A stretch of 64,000 bases of DNA. It comes from Macrotrachela quadricornifera. Taxonomy: Eukaryota; Rotifera; Eurotatoria; Philodinida; Philodinidae. The notes beneath the pieces were generated by a model, which worked only from the letters and a program-made list of their open reading frames with translations, was not told where the DNA came from and ran no database searches. Position numbers and translations under genes: made by a program. The stretch lies in the NCBI GenBank assembly GCA_022393335.1, contig JAJEKB010019982.1, positions 105,381-169,380 on the forward strand, written 5' to 3'. Of this stretch, positions 48,610 to 59,581 are shown in pieces; the first letter of the stretch is position 1; each line of letters starts with the position of its first letter.

Positions 48610-48932
48610 AAACAAATTATCATTTTAAAAATGTTATCTTTGCTGATATTTCTGAATTACTCTGCTGAGGATATTTTTCGTCCGATTATTCTGAATGCAT
48701 TCGATGAAAATGAAATTAAAGCTTAATATGAAATCAAATGTTCTGGACAGTATATGTGGTTTAGAAAAACCCCTAAATCTTCTTCTTTCTAATATGAAAC
48801 ATTCTTTTGAAACTTTGCTCGAAGCAGTATGGTGAAATCCGATTCTGTTTGATTTACCAATGAGACGAATAGAAAAATATCAAGGTTATGAATAATACCA
48901 TTTCGTTAGTTCGAATAATGTTTTTCCTCACA
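48610..48932. other. Intergenic, nothing recognised
   Basis: AT-rich spacer between the fragment above and the 3' end of the minus-strand membrane-protein gene. Confidence 0.4.
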
Positions 48933-49474
48933 TTAAAGAAATGTGTAACATAGTTTCATGATAACAAATATAGTTGTTACAGTGAAAACTAGAGAAGCAG
49001 CAAATAAAAGTGAATAAGCTTTAAGTTTAGATGGCTCATGCCATGTCCAACCCCATCCTGACACTGGATAATCACGGTGTCGAAAGCACTTATACTCTTC
49101 ACCAATCTAAATTTTACAAAAATTATTTAAAATGAATATCAAAAGAATTTTCTTACTTTTTTTCTATTCGCCATTCTTGAAGCCCACGACTTTGAACCAT
49201 ATCGACTGTTTGATTCCAAATTATATTCAGTTTCTTTTGATCGATCATCTTCTTCGTCTAAAATAGTAATCCTCCAAAATGGACTCCACATTGCCTGACC
49301 ATCTTCATTATATAAAGGTCCTTTAACGCTTGCAAATGTAACTCGACAATGCCGCGTAACATACGTCCTTGACCGTCTTAATATAAAGATTCCTATTCCC
49401 AATACTATTCCAGCTACGATATAGAAAACGAACAGTGCATCGCGAGACGGAAGATATTCTTCAAGTTCCATCAT
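48933..49474 (-). CDS. Small membrane protein with two membrane segments
   Basis: Two exons on the minus strand, 49474-49157 and 49106-48933, give 163 residues; the 50-bp intron has GT..AG ends and phase 0. An N-terminal membrane helix (LFVFYIVAGIVLGIGIFIL) is followed by a basic stop (RRSR), a central soluble part with VTRHCRVTFASV and WSPFWRITILDEEDD, a cysteine motif (EEYKCFRHRDYP), and a second helix (AYSLLFAASLVFTVTTIFVI) near the C terminus. A helix, loop and helix layout with a short Cys motif is reminiscent of DUF3592-type proteins, but I cannot confirm this. It is transcribed away from the receptor gene starting at 49722 and shares its promoter region. Confidence 0.7.
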
Positions 49475-49609
49475 TCAAAGATTTGAAATAATGATCAAAA
49501 TTGGTAGATGATTTTTTTTCTAATCAAGCAAGAAGTAAATAGAAATCGCACGACTATATACAAAAGAAAAACAAGACAAAAACCAATCTATTAACGACAA
49601 GGACTTTTG

Positions 49610-49715
49610 GTGAGAAAAAATGAAAGAGATAACACTATCTACTTTCACTTGTGATAGACTAAGTGAGAAAAAATGAAAGAGATAACACTATCTACTTTCA
49701 CTTGTGATAGACTAA
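49610..49715. repeat. Perfect 53-bp tandem duplication in a divergent promoter
   Basis: The unit beginning GTGAGAAAAAATGAAAGAGA occupies 49610-49662 and is repeated without change at 49663-49715; the first six bases of a third unit (GTGAGA) follow directly before the ATG at 49722. It lies in the 247 bp between two divergently transcribed genes, so any regulatory site in it is doubled. Confidence 0.95.
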
Positions 49716-49721
49716 GTGAGA

Positions 49722-50651
49722 ATGAATACAGAAAAAAATGTTGTTTTTTTATTTTGTGTATTCTTGGTTATATATCTGCCAAATAAATTAAACGCAATAG
49801 GCCCTTGTAGTTTTGATTTGGATCTAAAAGGTGTTATCGATCTAAGCAGTGTTGGCCGTGTAGATGGAAAGCCTGCTTGGAAAGATATAACTCCTGAACG
49901 CTCCGATGATCACGGTAATTGTTCTTATTAACTGCTTTCATAAATACATAATCTCATTTTTTCTAGTATACTCTTACAATCCATGTCATTCATTCAGCCA
50001 AGGCTCATGTATAGATGTTGCTGCATGTCAAAGTATGACAAACTAGTATTGTATTTTTAAATAAAACTTTTTGTAATATCATTTAGCATATGCTACAAAT
50101 GACAAATTGACTTATTCATTAGGTACTCAAAATAGTTTACAGTGGAAGATTACATCAGAGGATTTACCAACTCTGACCTATAAATCCTCAGAAAGAACAT
50201 TAAATGTTTATCTACGTTGTTTGAAATCAGGAGAGGCTAATAAGTTGGATGTGCATGGATATGATCCTGTAACATTAGTCTATACTATGACATTATCATC
50301 TGAATGCGCATGTTGGAATGGTTGTAAAGGTCAGAAACAAGGTCTACATTATGATCTGTTGCAGTAGTATTCATTTTAGATCATCCTGGTCCAGGTCCTG
50401 GTCCTGGTCCTTATTCAAAACCATGCGGACTGAGTGGTGGATCAATCTTTGTCATTATATTGGTAATTGTCGTAGTTATATATTTGCTTGGTTTTATGAC
50501 TTTCAACAAATTCCAACGACAAGCCACCGGTTTCGACATTCTTCCACATCGCACTCTCTGGATTTCATTACCTGGTTACGCATTAGATGGAGTTAGATTT
50601 GTCTTTCGTAAAATTACCGGCAAACAAGCATCTTACACTAGTGTGCCATAG
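49722..50651 (+). CDS. Mannose-6-phosphate-receptor-like / Atg27-like type I sorting receptor
   Basis: Exons: 49722-49914, 49967-50032, 50087-50329 and 50380-50651, 774 bases, 257 residues, all in phase. The start at 49722 is preferred over the GTG at 49716 because it opens a signal peptide (NVVFLFCVFLVIYLPNKLNA). The luminal part has paired cysteines in the style of an MRH domain (SYNPCHSFSQGSCIDVAACQ; LNVYLRCLKSG; TLSSECACWNGC). Then come a Gly-Pro linker, one membrane helix (IFVIILVIVVVIYLLGF) and a cytoplasmic tail (FDILPHRTLWISLPGYALDG, then VRFVFRKITG) that follows the PH-W-L-DG-FV pattern of CD-MPR/Atg27 tails. Such proteins cycle between Golgi and endosomes. Whether it binds mannose-6-phosphate is not shown. 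Confidence 0.8.
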
Positions 50652-52825
50652 GCATCACTTTCCTCATATTTTCATGCGCAATTATTTTTAACTTTAATTT
50701 GTTTCTAAGAAGTATTTCTCTTAATAAGATCGAGAATATGATGCTCTATCTTTGTATATTTGAGATTGAAAAGTTAAAGTCCACTCGTACACTACTAAGA
50801 ATACGTGAAACATGCGTTCCTTTGCGTGCTATTTCATTTTTTTTGTTAAATATTCATTAACAAATTGACCTGAGTTAATTTCTAGACCGAAACATTTCAT
50901 TGAAAGCACGGTAAGCAAGATCTGAGATATCTTTGAAAACTTTAAGTCTGCTGCTTTCAATTCCTACAAAAATGAAATGTTCAGTCTATACAGTTAGTCT
51001 AAAACATTAAAATTTCTAAAATCTCTCAGCATATGGTTAGAGTTGAAAGCAGCTATATATATATAGGTGGAATAGAATGCATACACACATATTCGTGATA
51101 AATTTTCAGACTTATCGAATAAAGATCAAATGAAAAAAACTGTCACTGTTATTCTGTATTGTTAAATATTTTTTGAAAATTCTAAACGCTACGATAATAA
51201 TTAAAACTGTCATCAAGTGACATCTCGAACTATACAAAATTCTTAGACCTGTTATTCAATATAATCTGGTTTACATCAATTCCTTGATAAAAAAAATTCG
51301 ATGACATATCCTCTTTCTTGTAGAGAAGAGTCTTGCAAATATAAATTATTTGATTGATTTCTTGATTGTATGTCCGCAGGGTCGGTCTAAAAAACATCTT
51401 TTCTCCAATTTTCTTCAAAGGGGTCAAAGGAACATCTTCTTTTCACTTTCTTCCCAGTGATTCAACTCTTTCGAGTGAACCATTCAGAATGTTAAGATTA
51501 GGTTAAAAATAGTTAAGTCATAAATATATGTTCGAGGATAAATGTAACACATCGTTTGTTCGTCCCTGATTTTAGCACATCAGATCTCTGAAATAGATGT
51601 ATTTAGATTTAACAAAGGTAGCGATTGCTTACCAATCGTAAAATAAGATGCATAATGCATAAAGAACTTTTATAAATGATGTTTTCCTACTCTATATTTG
51701 TATAGAGACTTCTAACTTGTTCGCCTTTCTTAGTTTTCGCTTGGGGATCATACTATCAGGAAATCCTCAATAGCTTCTGCAGAAAAACTAAAACGAAACG
51801 GTTTTGTTTACTAAAAACTAGAGTGGAGGTAGGCAGAATTATTACATAAAATATAGAAACGAATTTTCGTTTAATAATAAAACTATTTTAGAGATAGTTT
51901 TGAAAGGAATCTTACATAGTTTATACAATTTTTCGACAGAACTTCACTGATGCTCGTTCGCGAAAGAATGCAGTATCACATAACTTTTTTAACGTAAAAG
52001 AGGTATTGGAAACTAAGATAAAAACTATACGATGCCGTCTAAATTTTGAAAATGTTCAGTTTTGAATTAATATATTATAAAATTTTTCTAAATAGTAGAT
52101 ATGTTCATCTATTTTAGAAATCCCTTTCAATGGAAGTATTGTAGAAGCTTATGAAAGATTTCTTTCAATAAAAGCTACTTTCAAAGTAGCAGCTTGTGAG
52201 AAAATATCTTGTGGAAAGTTACGTAGGTGACTGATATTAGTTTTTAGTTAATCCTACAGAAGGACTAATGAAATGTCGTTGTTGATAAGAAGATGAAGAA
52301 CGTTCTCTATTCATCGATTACGAGATTTACTATCTCGATTCTGGAAATCATGAAAGATGAAAGAGTTGAGTAAACTAGTTATATGATCATTATGAATATC
52401 AATAACATATAAAGAAAATTCAGTCGAGAGTTTAGCGAATTGCTGCCGACGAGCATTATTTATTGATGAGCTTTGAACGAAGGCTAATGGAGATGAAGGA
52501 ATATCTCGACATTAACCTTCTACAAATCTGACCCTCTCCTATTCTGAAACTCGATTGAAATATCTATGTTGAACCTATGTGAAACATGCGAATGCAATGC
52601 GCTGGCCTTACTTTTAGAATTTTACTACACATAAATAGTTTGTCGATAGTTGAGTGAAATGTTCTCTACGAGAAAGAGCTGAGCGAACGCCCATATGAGC
52701 GTTACTTGTGATTATTACAGGTCATTTGAATGGAATAGACAAAATAAACGAAAGTGACATAATCATGTGAAAAATAACATCTTCTCGATTTATCACTCAC
52801 TTTTATAGATGTCAAACAGGATCAA
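50652..52825. other. Gene-poor region with one decayed coding patch
   Basis: Most of it is AT-rich spacer. On the minus strand at about 52515-52298 there is an uninterrupted coding-like stretch (SPLAFVQSSSINNARRQQFA, then LNSFIFHDFQNRDSK) flanked by stops. It is probably a fragment of an unidentified gene. Confidence 0.35.
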
Positions 52826-53037
52826 TTGATAATGTGTGTACCTGGTTGTGATGGTACTGGAAAATCTCAATTGACACGTGCAATAGCTGGGTATTTTATA
52901 GAAACGACTCGTACGAACAAACTTCGAAAACTCGCTTCAACATCAGTCACCGCTGCTAAAATAGAAGGTATGACAATTCATTCCTTTTTGGGTGATGGAC
53001 GAAACCGAACGACCAAATCCAAACTTATGAATCGAAC

Positions 53038-54811
53038 CCCATGTAACTCTGAAACGCAGACTAAACGCGTTTAGACGCGTTTAGTCTGCGTTTGAACGCG
53101 TCGGATATTTCAAAATATAATGTACCGCGTCCAAACGCATCCAATGACCGCGTTTGAACGCGTTTCTGATAAGATATATACGGAGATGCGTTTATAACAC
53201 GAACGCGTTTAGCTTATGCGACACATCAAACGCGTTTCGAAGCGTTTCGATTAAGAAAACATGTTTAGACGCGTTTAACAAACGCGTCCTGATGTGTTTG
53301 AGCTGAGAAACGCGTTTAGATGCATTTTGAATAGAAACGCGTTTCATTCATTTCTATAGCTGAACGCGTTTTGGTATATTTCTAGTGATGAACGCGTTTT
53401 GGTATATTTCTAGTGATGAACGCGTTTTGGTATATTTCTAGTGATAAACGCGTTCAAACGCATCATATCTGTGCCCAAACGCGTTTATGGTAGACACAGT
53501 TCTCCATATAGAAGAGCCCAAAATGCGTTTTAATAGATTTTCCTCGCCGAACCGGTCAAATACGCGTCCACACACTTTTTTTAGATAAAAATAACTGCGA
53601 GTTTACGAATAACTTTTAGCAATGCTCGAACAAATTTGACAATACCTATTAATTTGACATAATCCCTGAAAAATTTCTATATAATTATGCACCTAATTAC
53701 TATATAGTTTAGAAAACTTATAGTTGATGTTTTCAAGTATTTTCAAAATGATATTCAATCATTTTGTGGAATGTAATAAAGTTTCAGATAACTAATAATA
53801 ATTTTAATAGTCTTTCCAAACGAAACCATTACATTTCTTAGATTATGAATTATCTTATATTACAGTATAAGCTTTTAGTTCTGTTCAATTGAAAGCTTTT
53901 CTATCAAAGATGTGTTAGTTGAAAAATTAAATTTTTAGACATGGAATAAAACGAAAAATAATGATTATTCAAGAATACGAGTCAAAGTCGAGTAGTCGAT
54001 GCAAATTATTGTTCCAGAAAATAATAAATAAGAATATCTAAAAATTCACCAAGAAAAATAAAAGTAAGAAGCAGAATTATATAATTATTAGTTTTAGAAA
54101 TAAAAATATTTTCTGCGAGTTTATTAAACTGTTTTTAATTTCAACGAAATTAATTTATCTTTCTTGAAGAACTGTAACCTATTTTCATTTGTCTTATTTT
54201 CTTCAATGAAAAAGTCTACAATTTATCATTCGAAAATTATCAGAAATATAAATTCTTGACTAATATTGAAGAAGATTTATGATATTTTATACATTTAATT
54301 TTATTTGAAATAAGTTTTAAAAGACTATCTTATTAAAAGAAAAATCTAACTAACGTATATATATGCCAATATAGTTCATTGGTTCAAGTAAGTAGACTTC
54401 TAATCTAGCGTCTTATGTTCTAGCCTCACTGGTCGCACAATCTAAATGTGTCTATAAAAATCAAATAAATGTTATAGAAGATGCCTCGTGCAAGAGGTGA
54501 TCATAATGTGAAGATGATGATGACGTAGATCGAACCTCTGAGAATGGAATCAAATTTTTTCCAAAAAAATTAAGCGCGTTTAGACGCGTTCATGAATCGA
54601 AACGCGTTTGAAGCGTCCAATGTTTCATCTTATTTTTGGATGCGTTCAGACGCGTTCAAGAAAAGAAACGCGTTTAGATGCGTTTTATAAACGCGTCAAG
54701 ACGCGTCAAATGTTTCAGTTCCGACGCGTTCACTGCGTTTATTGTATGCGTTTTAAACGCGGTTCGGATGCGTTTACAAACGCGTTTAATCCCAAAAAAT
54801 TTTTACATGGG
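53038..54811. mobile_element. Non-autonomous element with CCCATG ends and AACGCGTT arrays
   Basis: The ends are CCCATGTAACTCTG (from 53038) and, on the opposite strand, CCCATGTAAAAATTTTTTGG (from 54811). The dinucleotide AC is duplicated (53036-53037 and 54812-54813), and its removal restores the helicase frame, so both boundaries are firm. The first ~540 and last ~240 bases are packed with AACGCGTTT words in both orientations, including three direct copies of a unit reading AACGCGTTTTGGTATATTTC near 53365-53450. The centre is AT-rich with no gene. It shares terminus and architecture with the element at 30883-32504. Confidence 0.85.
54368..54441 (+). tRNA. tRNA-Arg(UCU)-like pseudo-tRNA inside the AACGCGTT element
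   Basis: TAGTTCATTGG near 54372 fits the A box of a polymerase III promoter, GACTTCTAATCTAG resembles the anticodon arm of tRNA-Arg with anticodon TCT, and TGTTCTAGCCT resembles a weakened B box. The acceptor stem does not pair well. It is most likely a decayed tRNA or a piece of a tRNA-derived SINE, not a working tRNA. Confidence 0.35.
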
Positions 54812-55315
54812 ACAGGGCATATGAAGCTTGAGAATGCATGGCGTTTTGTCGAGTACATTATTTTGGATGAAATGTCAATGGTTGCACTTACCTTATTGGC
54901 TCGATTAAACAAACTTGTTGCAACGGCAAAACACTGATCCAATGACAGTGATGGGTGCTATTAACATCATCTTCTTTGGTGATTACATTCAGTACTCACC
55001 TGTGTTCGATAAACCTCTTTATCACGACTTTGCGGAAACGACAAACAGTAGCATGAGAAACAACATAAAACTACCTACTGAAAATGGAATTCAGCAAAAA
55101 AAGTGCTTGGGCATTGATTCTACATATTAATTGTGTTGTTGTGCTTGAACAACAAATGAGAACAAAAGATTTGACTTACCAACTATTGTTAAATAGAGTG
55201 TGCAATGGTGAAGGGACGCAAGAAGACTGGCTTTTACTTCGAACACGTGTTATTGGCTTAGGACTTCACATATCTTTGAATGATCCCTCATGGAATGAGG
55301 TATATGAAGTATAAG

Positions 55316-55620
55316 AACCACTTCAAGAACAACGACCACAACAATCACAGGAACCAAATCAACATGAAGAGGACCTGAAACATCGACAACAAAAATTAAA
55401 ACAGAATCAAGAACAACTAAAACAACAACAACTAAAACAACAACAACTAAAACTAAAACAAGATCAACAGCAATTAAAATATCTTCTTAAGGAAGATCAG
55501 TTAGATCAACAACAACGAAAGCAAAAAGAACAAAAAAATCGAATTGAATAACAACAACGAGACGTTAATCAATTAATCTTTCAAACAATTGATGACATTA
55601 AAACGGAAGAGATTGATTAA
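55316..55620 (+). pseudogene. Gln-rich coiled-coil coding remnant downstream of the helicase
   Basis: In the same frame as the last helicase block, after a TAA at about 55312, the sequence reads a long Gln/Lys/Leu run (LKQNQEQLKQQQLKQQQLKL) with one further TAA near 55548 in place of a probable CAA. It ends with LIFQTIDDIKTEEID and TAA at about 55620. It looks like the C-terminal tail of the same broken gene. Confidence 0.5.
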
Positions 55621-55952
55621 CAGTTGTCTTTTTCGTTTTTCTTCTTTGTATATGACGGTTTATTGGCGTGTTTTCATTCGAAAACATATTTTATTTGATG
55701 AAAATTATCTTAACCACGTTTGTCAACTACATATTCACGAAATAAAAGACTATTAATCATTTGATATGAATATTAGATTATTTCGAGGGACGTAATATCT
55801 GAATGATCTATAACTACATCTATCATCCATTGCTATTCATGAGTTAACCACAGGCAGTATAATAAATACTGTTTTTGATGATTCGAAAAAGTGACAAAAT
55901 ATCGTTACTAAATGCAGAAGTAATGTGTTGTCATTAGTGGGTAAGGATCGGT
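55621..55952. other. Spacer between helicase remnant and hairpin element
   Basis: No coding sequence or other structure recognised. Confidence 0.4.
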
Positions 55953-56322
55953 GTGAAGCTAGCGTAACGAGCTAGCGCGACGAAACAGAAATTTAGCTAA
56001 AAGTTTTTCTTAAAAGCATGTCCGGCCCATAAAAACTAGTTCATTCGATTCAGAATCTAATTCTGCATCGAATGGTGATACTTTCATTTACCGGACATGC
56101 TTTAAAAAAGTTTTATCCACACTTTCGTTCTGTTCTCATATAAGAGTTGAAAATCCAGATACAATTTTTTTGAAGCATGTCCGGTAAATGAAAGTATCAC
56201 CATTCGATTCAGAATTAAATTCTGAATCGAATGAACTAGTTTTTATGGGCCGGACATGCTTTTAAGAAAAACTTTTAGCTAAATTTCTGTTACGTCGCGC
56301 TAGCTCGTTACGCTAGCTTCAC
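55953..56322. repeat. Large near-perfect inverted repeat (foldback element)
   Basis: GTGAAGCTAGCGTAACGAGC starts at 55953 and its inverse ends at 56322. The arms of about 170 bases are almost identical, with a loop of about 30 bases near 56140. Each arm also contains a smaller palindrome (CATTCGATTCAGAAT..ATTCTG.ATCGAATG) and the paired words AAGCATGTCCGG and CCGGACATGCTT. There is no coding capacity. It is probably a MITE; a clear target duplication was not found. Confidence 0.85.
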
Positions 56323-56673
56323 ATCGATTTAGTAAGGTCATATTATTCTTGTGATTGATTATCTATAAATTCTATGTTATGTTTATTTCAATTGAAAAGT
56401 ACGAATTTTTAATTCTGTACATTGTTGGACTGACACGTGATTGAAGATTAAGTTTCGTATATTAATGACTAAATTCTCAAACGGGCGTATGTCATTTCTT
56501 ATATATTAAATATTCTAAATGAAATTCAGTGATATACTCAGATTGAACACAAAGATTTTCTAATTTTTCAATTCAAAACGTTCTAATTATGTTTATTCTA
56601 AAAATTGCAAATGAGCAAGTGTTGAATTTCATATGGAAAAATCGAATTCTAAAAGCAAGAAAGGTTCATCTAT

Positions 56674-57060
56674 ATGGCATTACTATTGAATGGATACCCC
56701 AGCAATCTAATTCTAAAGCAATTAAAAACAATTGCAAAAAGATTTCAATGTGCAGTACCAACAGAAGAAAATTATCTGAATGTAAGAAAACTCTTACTAG
56801 AAATCTTAACTGATCATCGAAGAAGGAAGGCTAAAATTGATTTCGACGTCAATACTATCTTTCATTTTTCCTTTTGTAAAGGAATGGAAGAGTTCTCAAC
56901 CCGTTTTCATAAGCTCTGGAAAGATTGCTTCTCAGATACTGCCATTTCAAAGATGAATTCAAGCATTGGTACAAAAAGATTGGATAATCTTCAGGATTAT
57001 CTCGTAAGAAAGAAACCAAACAGAGCACTACTTAAGATTAATAAACCTCGTACTCATTAA
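56674..57060 (+). pseudogene. C-terminal fragment of a retroelement-like protein
   Basis: The frame reads NGYPSNLILKQLKTIAKRFQ, then HFSFCKGMEEFSTRFHKLWK, then IGTKRLDNLQDYLVRKKPNR. The NGYP-KQL segment followed by a CK-M-F-FH-LW and GT-NLQ-LV-KKP block is a pattern I associate with the region after the reverse-transcriptase core of some rotifer retroelements, possibly Penelope-like. No reverse-transcriptase motif (YADD) is present, so the element is 5' truncated or this is something else. Confidence 0.4.
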
Positions 57061-57538
57061 ACGGCATAGCATGGTTTATTAATCAGCAGTATATGGACAA
57101 GAAGTACTTCGTATTCTCTCGAAAGAGTTTTGTTCTAATCTATATTCAATCCTGGCTTTTGGTTTCTTATTACGGGTTTATTGGTGTTTTCCTGGTGTTT
57201 GGGAATGATCAACATCAACCAAGGGCAATTGGTTTTCATTTAACTAACAAATGAACAACGACCAACTACAAAGACCAACTACATTAAGCTGTTCTTTTCT
57301 TTTTATTATAATCCAGTAGAGGTCCTTTCGACCCTCAAAAACTGTTAAAAGTGTTGTTGTTAAATTAGTTTTTTGTATCTTTCTGATGAAGTCAGGTTTC
57401 AACTTGACAGAAAACGGTTATATCTTGCCGAAAAGAATAACCAACTACTTCATTTTATATATACCCTCATGTCACCTTGGGGTAAATCATTATATAGTCT
57501 TATAGCTACATTTAATTGATATTGTATTATATATTTAG
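57061..57538. other. Intergenic, nothing recognised
   Basis: No gene or repeat is recognised before the carboxypeptidase fragment. Confidence 0.4.
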
Positions 57539-57861
57539 GATATACAACAACAAAATCAGCACAATTTTAATTACAAGATGATGGATCAGTTGCTGCTGCT
57601 GCTGTTCAAGCATTTGGAGCTGCTTTTGGTGCAAAATATATTCATGGAAATATTGCTGGAGTTATTTATGTTGCGTTAGGTAGTAGTGCTGATTAGACAT
57701 ATGGATCAAATAATATATCTTATAGTTATGGTGCCGAGCTTTGAGATACTGGTAAATATGGATTTTTATTACCAGAAAATCGAATTATTCCAAGTTGTCA
57801 AGAAACATTAGTTGGCGAATTAACTTTATTGAAATATATTGAAGAACATGTTTATGCTTAA
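57539..57861 (+). pseudogene. M14 zinc carboxypeptidase, C-terminal exon with three stops
   Basis: After an acceptor AG at 57537-57538 the frame reads the end of an A/B-type carboxypeptidase: GAAFGAKYIHGNIAGVIYVA, then GSSAD-stop-TYG where the family has a Trp, then YSYGAEL-stop-DTGKYGF where the family has ELRDTG.YGF, and finally FLLPENRIIPSCQETLVGEL. The catalytic Glu of EL(R)DTG is still present. Stops: TAA 57568-57570, TAG 57694-57696 (Trp position) and TGA 57742-57744 (Arg position). The upstream exons with the zinc ligands are absent. It is therefore a fragment of a secreted digestive-type peptidase gene. Confidence 0.85.
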
Positions 57862-58156
57862 CAGTATATGATTTATCTTTTTATAATTCTAATTAAAATA
57901 TTAGTTTTTGATATACATGGACAAAAAACGATTGAATTGAAAGATTATAATTATATAACTAACTCATTTAAATCATTCATTTTTTGAGGACATGTTTAAA
58001 AATATATAATGCAAGAAATGATAACGACATAGATGAGAAAAGGATGAGAGTGTGGGAATGGATTTGATAGAATGAATATTCACACTCTCACCCATCCTCC
58101 ATTTATTTTATTCAAAGATACAATTCATCGAGATAGTTTTATAGAGAAAATTTTCA
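57862..58156. other. Spacer between carboxypeptidase fragment and NHL gene
   Basis: It includes a short inverted pair, GATGAGAGTGTGGGAATGGA near 58050 and CACACTCTCACCCATCC near 58080. No coding is seen. Confidence 0.4.
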
Positions 58157-59581
58157 TTAGGGTAGTGAAAGTCGTAGAATCCTATGATTATTAGTATCAG
58201 CTATATAAAGAAATGTTTCATCTGCATTGATAGTTATTGAATAAGGTGCATTCAGTTCTCGATTTCCACTTCCAGATGTACCATTTGTATTACCAAAGAT
58301 AGTCACACCAACAGTTCCATTAACCATCCATTTTTGAATTCGATTATTAAATGTATCAGCTACATAAATTGTACCATGTCGTTTAGATACACAAACACCT
58401 GCAGGATTGTTAAGTTGATTAGCAGCTGTACCTATTCCATTTCCACCTGCTACAACTGTTAAAATACTTGTATTTAATTGAAATTTGACAATACGATGAT
58501 TTGATGTATCTGCTATATAAAGAGATTGTTTTTCTTCATCTAAATATATGTGCCGAGATTGACTGAGATCTGCAGATGTTGGTATGATAATGGTATTTGT
58601 GTTTGATGTCAGATTACAACGAGTAACTTTATTATAACGTGATGATATATATAAATTCTTCCGACTATCCATTGCTGTACCATAAGTAGACGCATCTGTA
58701 TATATAGTTTGGTTTGAAGGCCATTTTGAAACACGGCCGCTGCTTGTTAGAGCTTCCGTTACATAGAAATTTGACGAATTTACAGCATAGACACTATTAG
58801 GTGAATACGACACTTTTTGAAAAAACGCGGCTGTTATATTATTAGGATAGAATACTTGTATACGTTTATTATAGTAATCGGCTACGCATAGAATTTCATC
58901 TGCAGTAATAAAAACAGCATTTGGTGCATTTAACTGTGTCATAGTAGAACCTGCTATGCCTGTACCAGCCACGACAAAACTGACAATTATTGATTCTAAA
59001 ATGAAGTTATGTAATAATTATTAGTCAGTATGTGAAAGGGTAGTATGATTTCTTTGTAAAATCTCTATATTTCTGTAATCTTCAGTAAGAAATGGAAAAT
59101 ATTTTTCTTATCGTGTAGTCTCAAATATCAGTTTTCTTTACACTTCACTTTCAAATGACTATAAGATCTATGATTTATACTTACGCGTCGTGTAAGCAGT
59201 GACCATTCCACTAGACATTGATGTTCTTGTAGATGAAATGGCCATAGAAGATATGGTTGATAGTATACCATCAGTAGTGATCTGGGTCGTATCGATTGAT
59301 CTAGTCGGAACTTGAACAAAGTAAAATCTACTATTGAAATCGTGATTCCACGAAAAATATGCATTTGTTATAACCGTTTTTGAAAAGATTTGACAAGTAT
59401 TATTTGAAAAATAATTGAATGCTGAAACATTCGATGATGTTATCATTTCACAAAGACATTGTTGAGTTGTACCATTCATTGCAAGAGGAGTTGAGAGAGT
59501 CAGTGAAACATTATGTATAATTCCAATTGGAACTGTGGCAACATATTGAAGCATGAACTGTAGAAACAACCATGTCAACAT
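58157..59581 (-). CDS. Secreted NHL-repeat beta-propeller protein
   Basis: Two exons on the minus strand, 59581-59185 and 58995-58157, are joined in phase 1 (donor GTAAGT) and total 1236 bases, 411 residues. A signal peptide (MLTWLFLQFMLQYVATVPIG) is followed by a cysteine-containing module (QQCLCEMITSSNVSAFNYFS, then CQIFSK) resembling the PAN/apple-like N-terminal region common in such rotifer proteins, and a Ser/Thr-rich linker. The second exon encodes NHL repeats: LNAPNAVFITADEILCVADY, LSQSRHIYLDEEKQSLYIAD, LNNPAGVCVSKRHGTIYVAD, LNAPYSITINADETFLYIAD, each followed by NHRI-type turns. NHL propellers bind proteins or ligands. Many N-glycosylation sequons are consistent with secretion. No damage is seen. 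Confidence 0.88.

Larger units (their letters stand above)
52826..55315 (+). pseudogene. Helitron/Pif1-type helicase remnant, interrupted by a transposon
   Basis: The 5' block starts near 52811 and shows a Walker A motif (VPGCDGTGKSQLTRAIAGYF) and TIHSFLGDGRN. It breaks off at 53037, where a 1.8-kb element is inserted. The coding resumes at 54812 with HMKLENAWRFVEYIILDEMSM, the Pif1-type Walker B (DEMSM), then after a frameshift near 54940 FFGDYIQYSPVFDKPLYHDF and, after another near 55130, LEQQMRTKDLTYQLLLNRVC. Removing the element plus one AC joins the frame exactly (MNRT to GHMKLEN). The Asp-Glu of Walker B and the GD-Q motif fit a Helitron helicase. The ends of the Helitron are not seen. 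Confidence 0.8.

Noticed and set aside
54608..54797. 5' half of the plus frame 54608-54937 as helicase coding sequence
   Set aside because: It is translated from the AACGCGTT array of the transposon; helicase coding begins at 54812.
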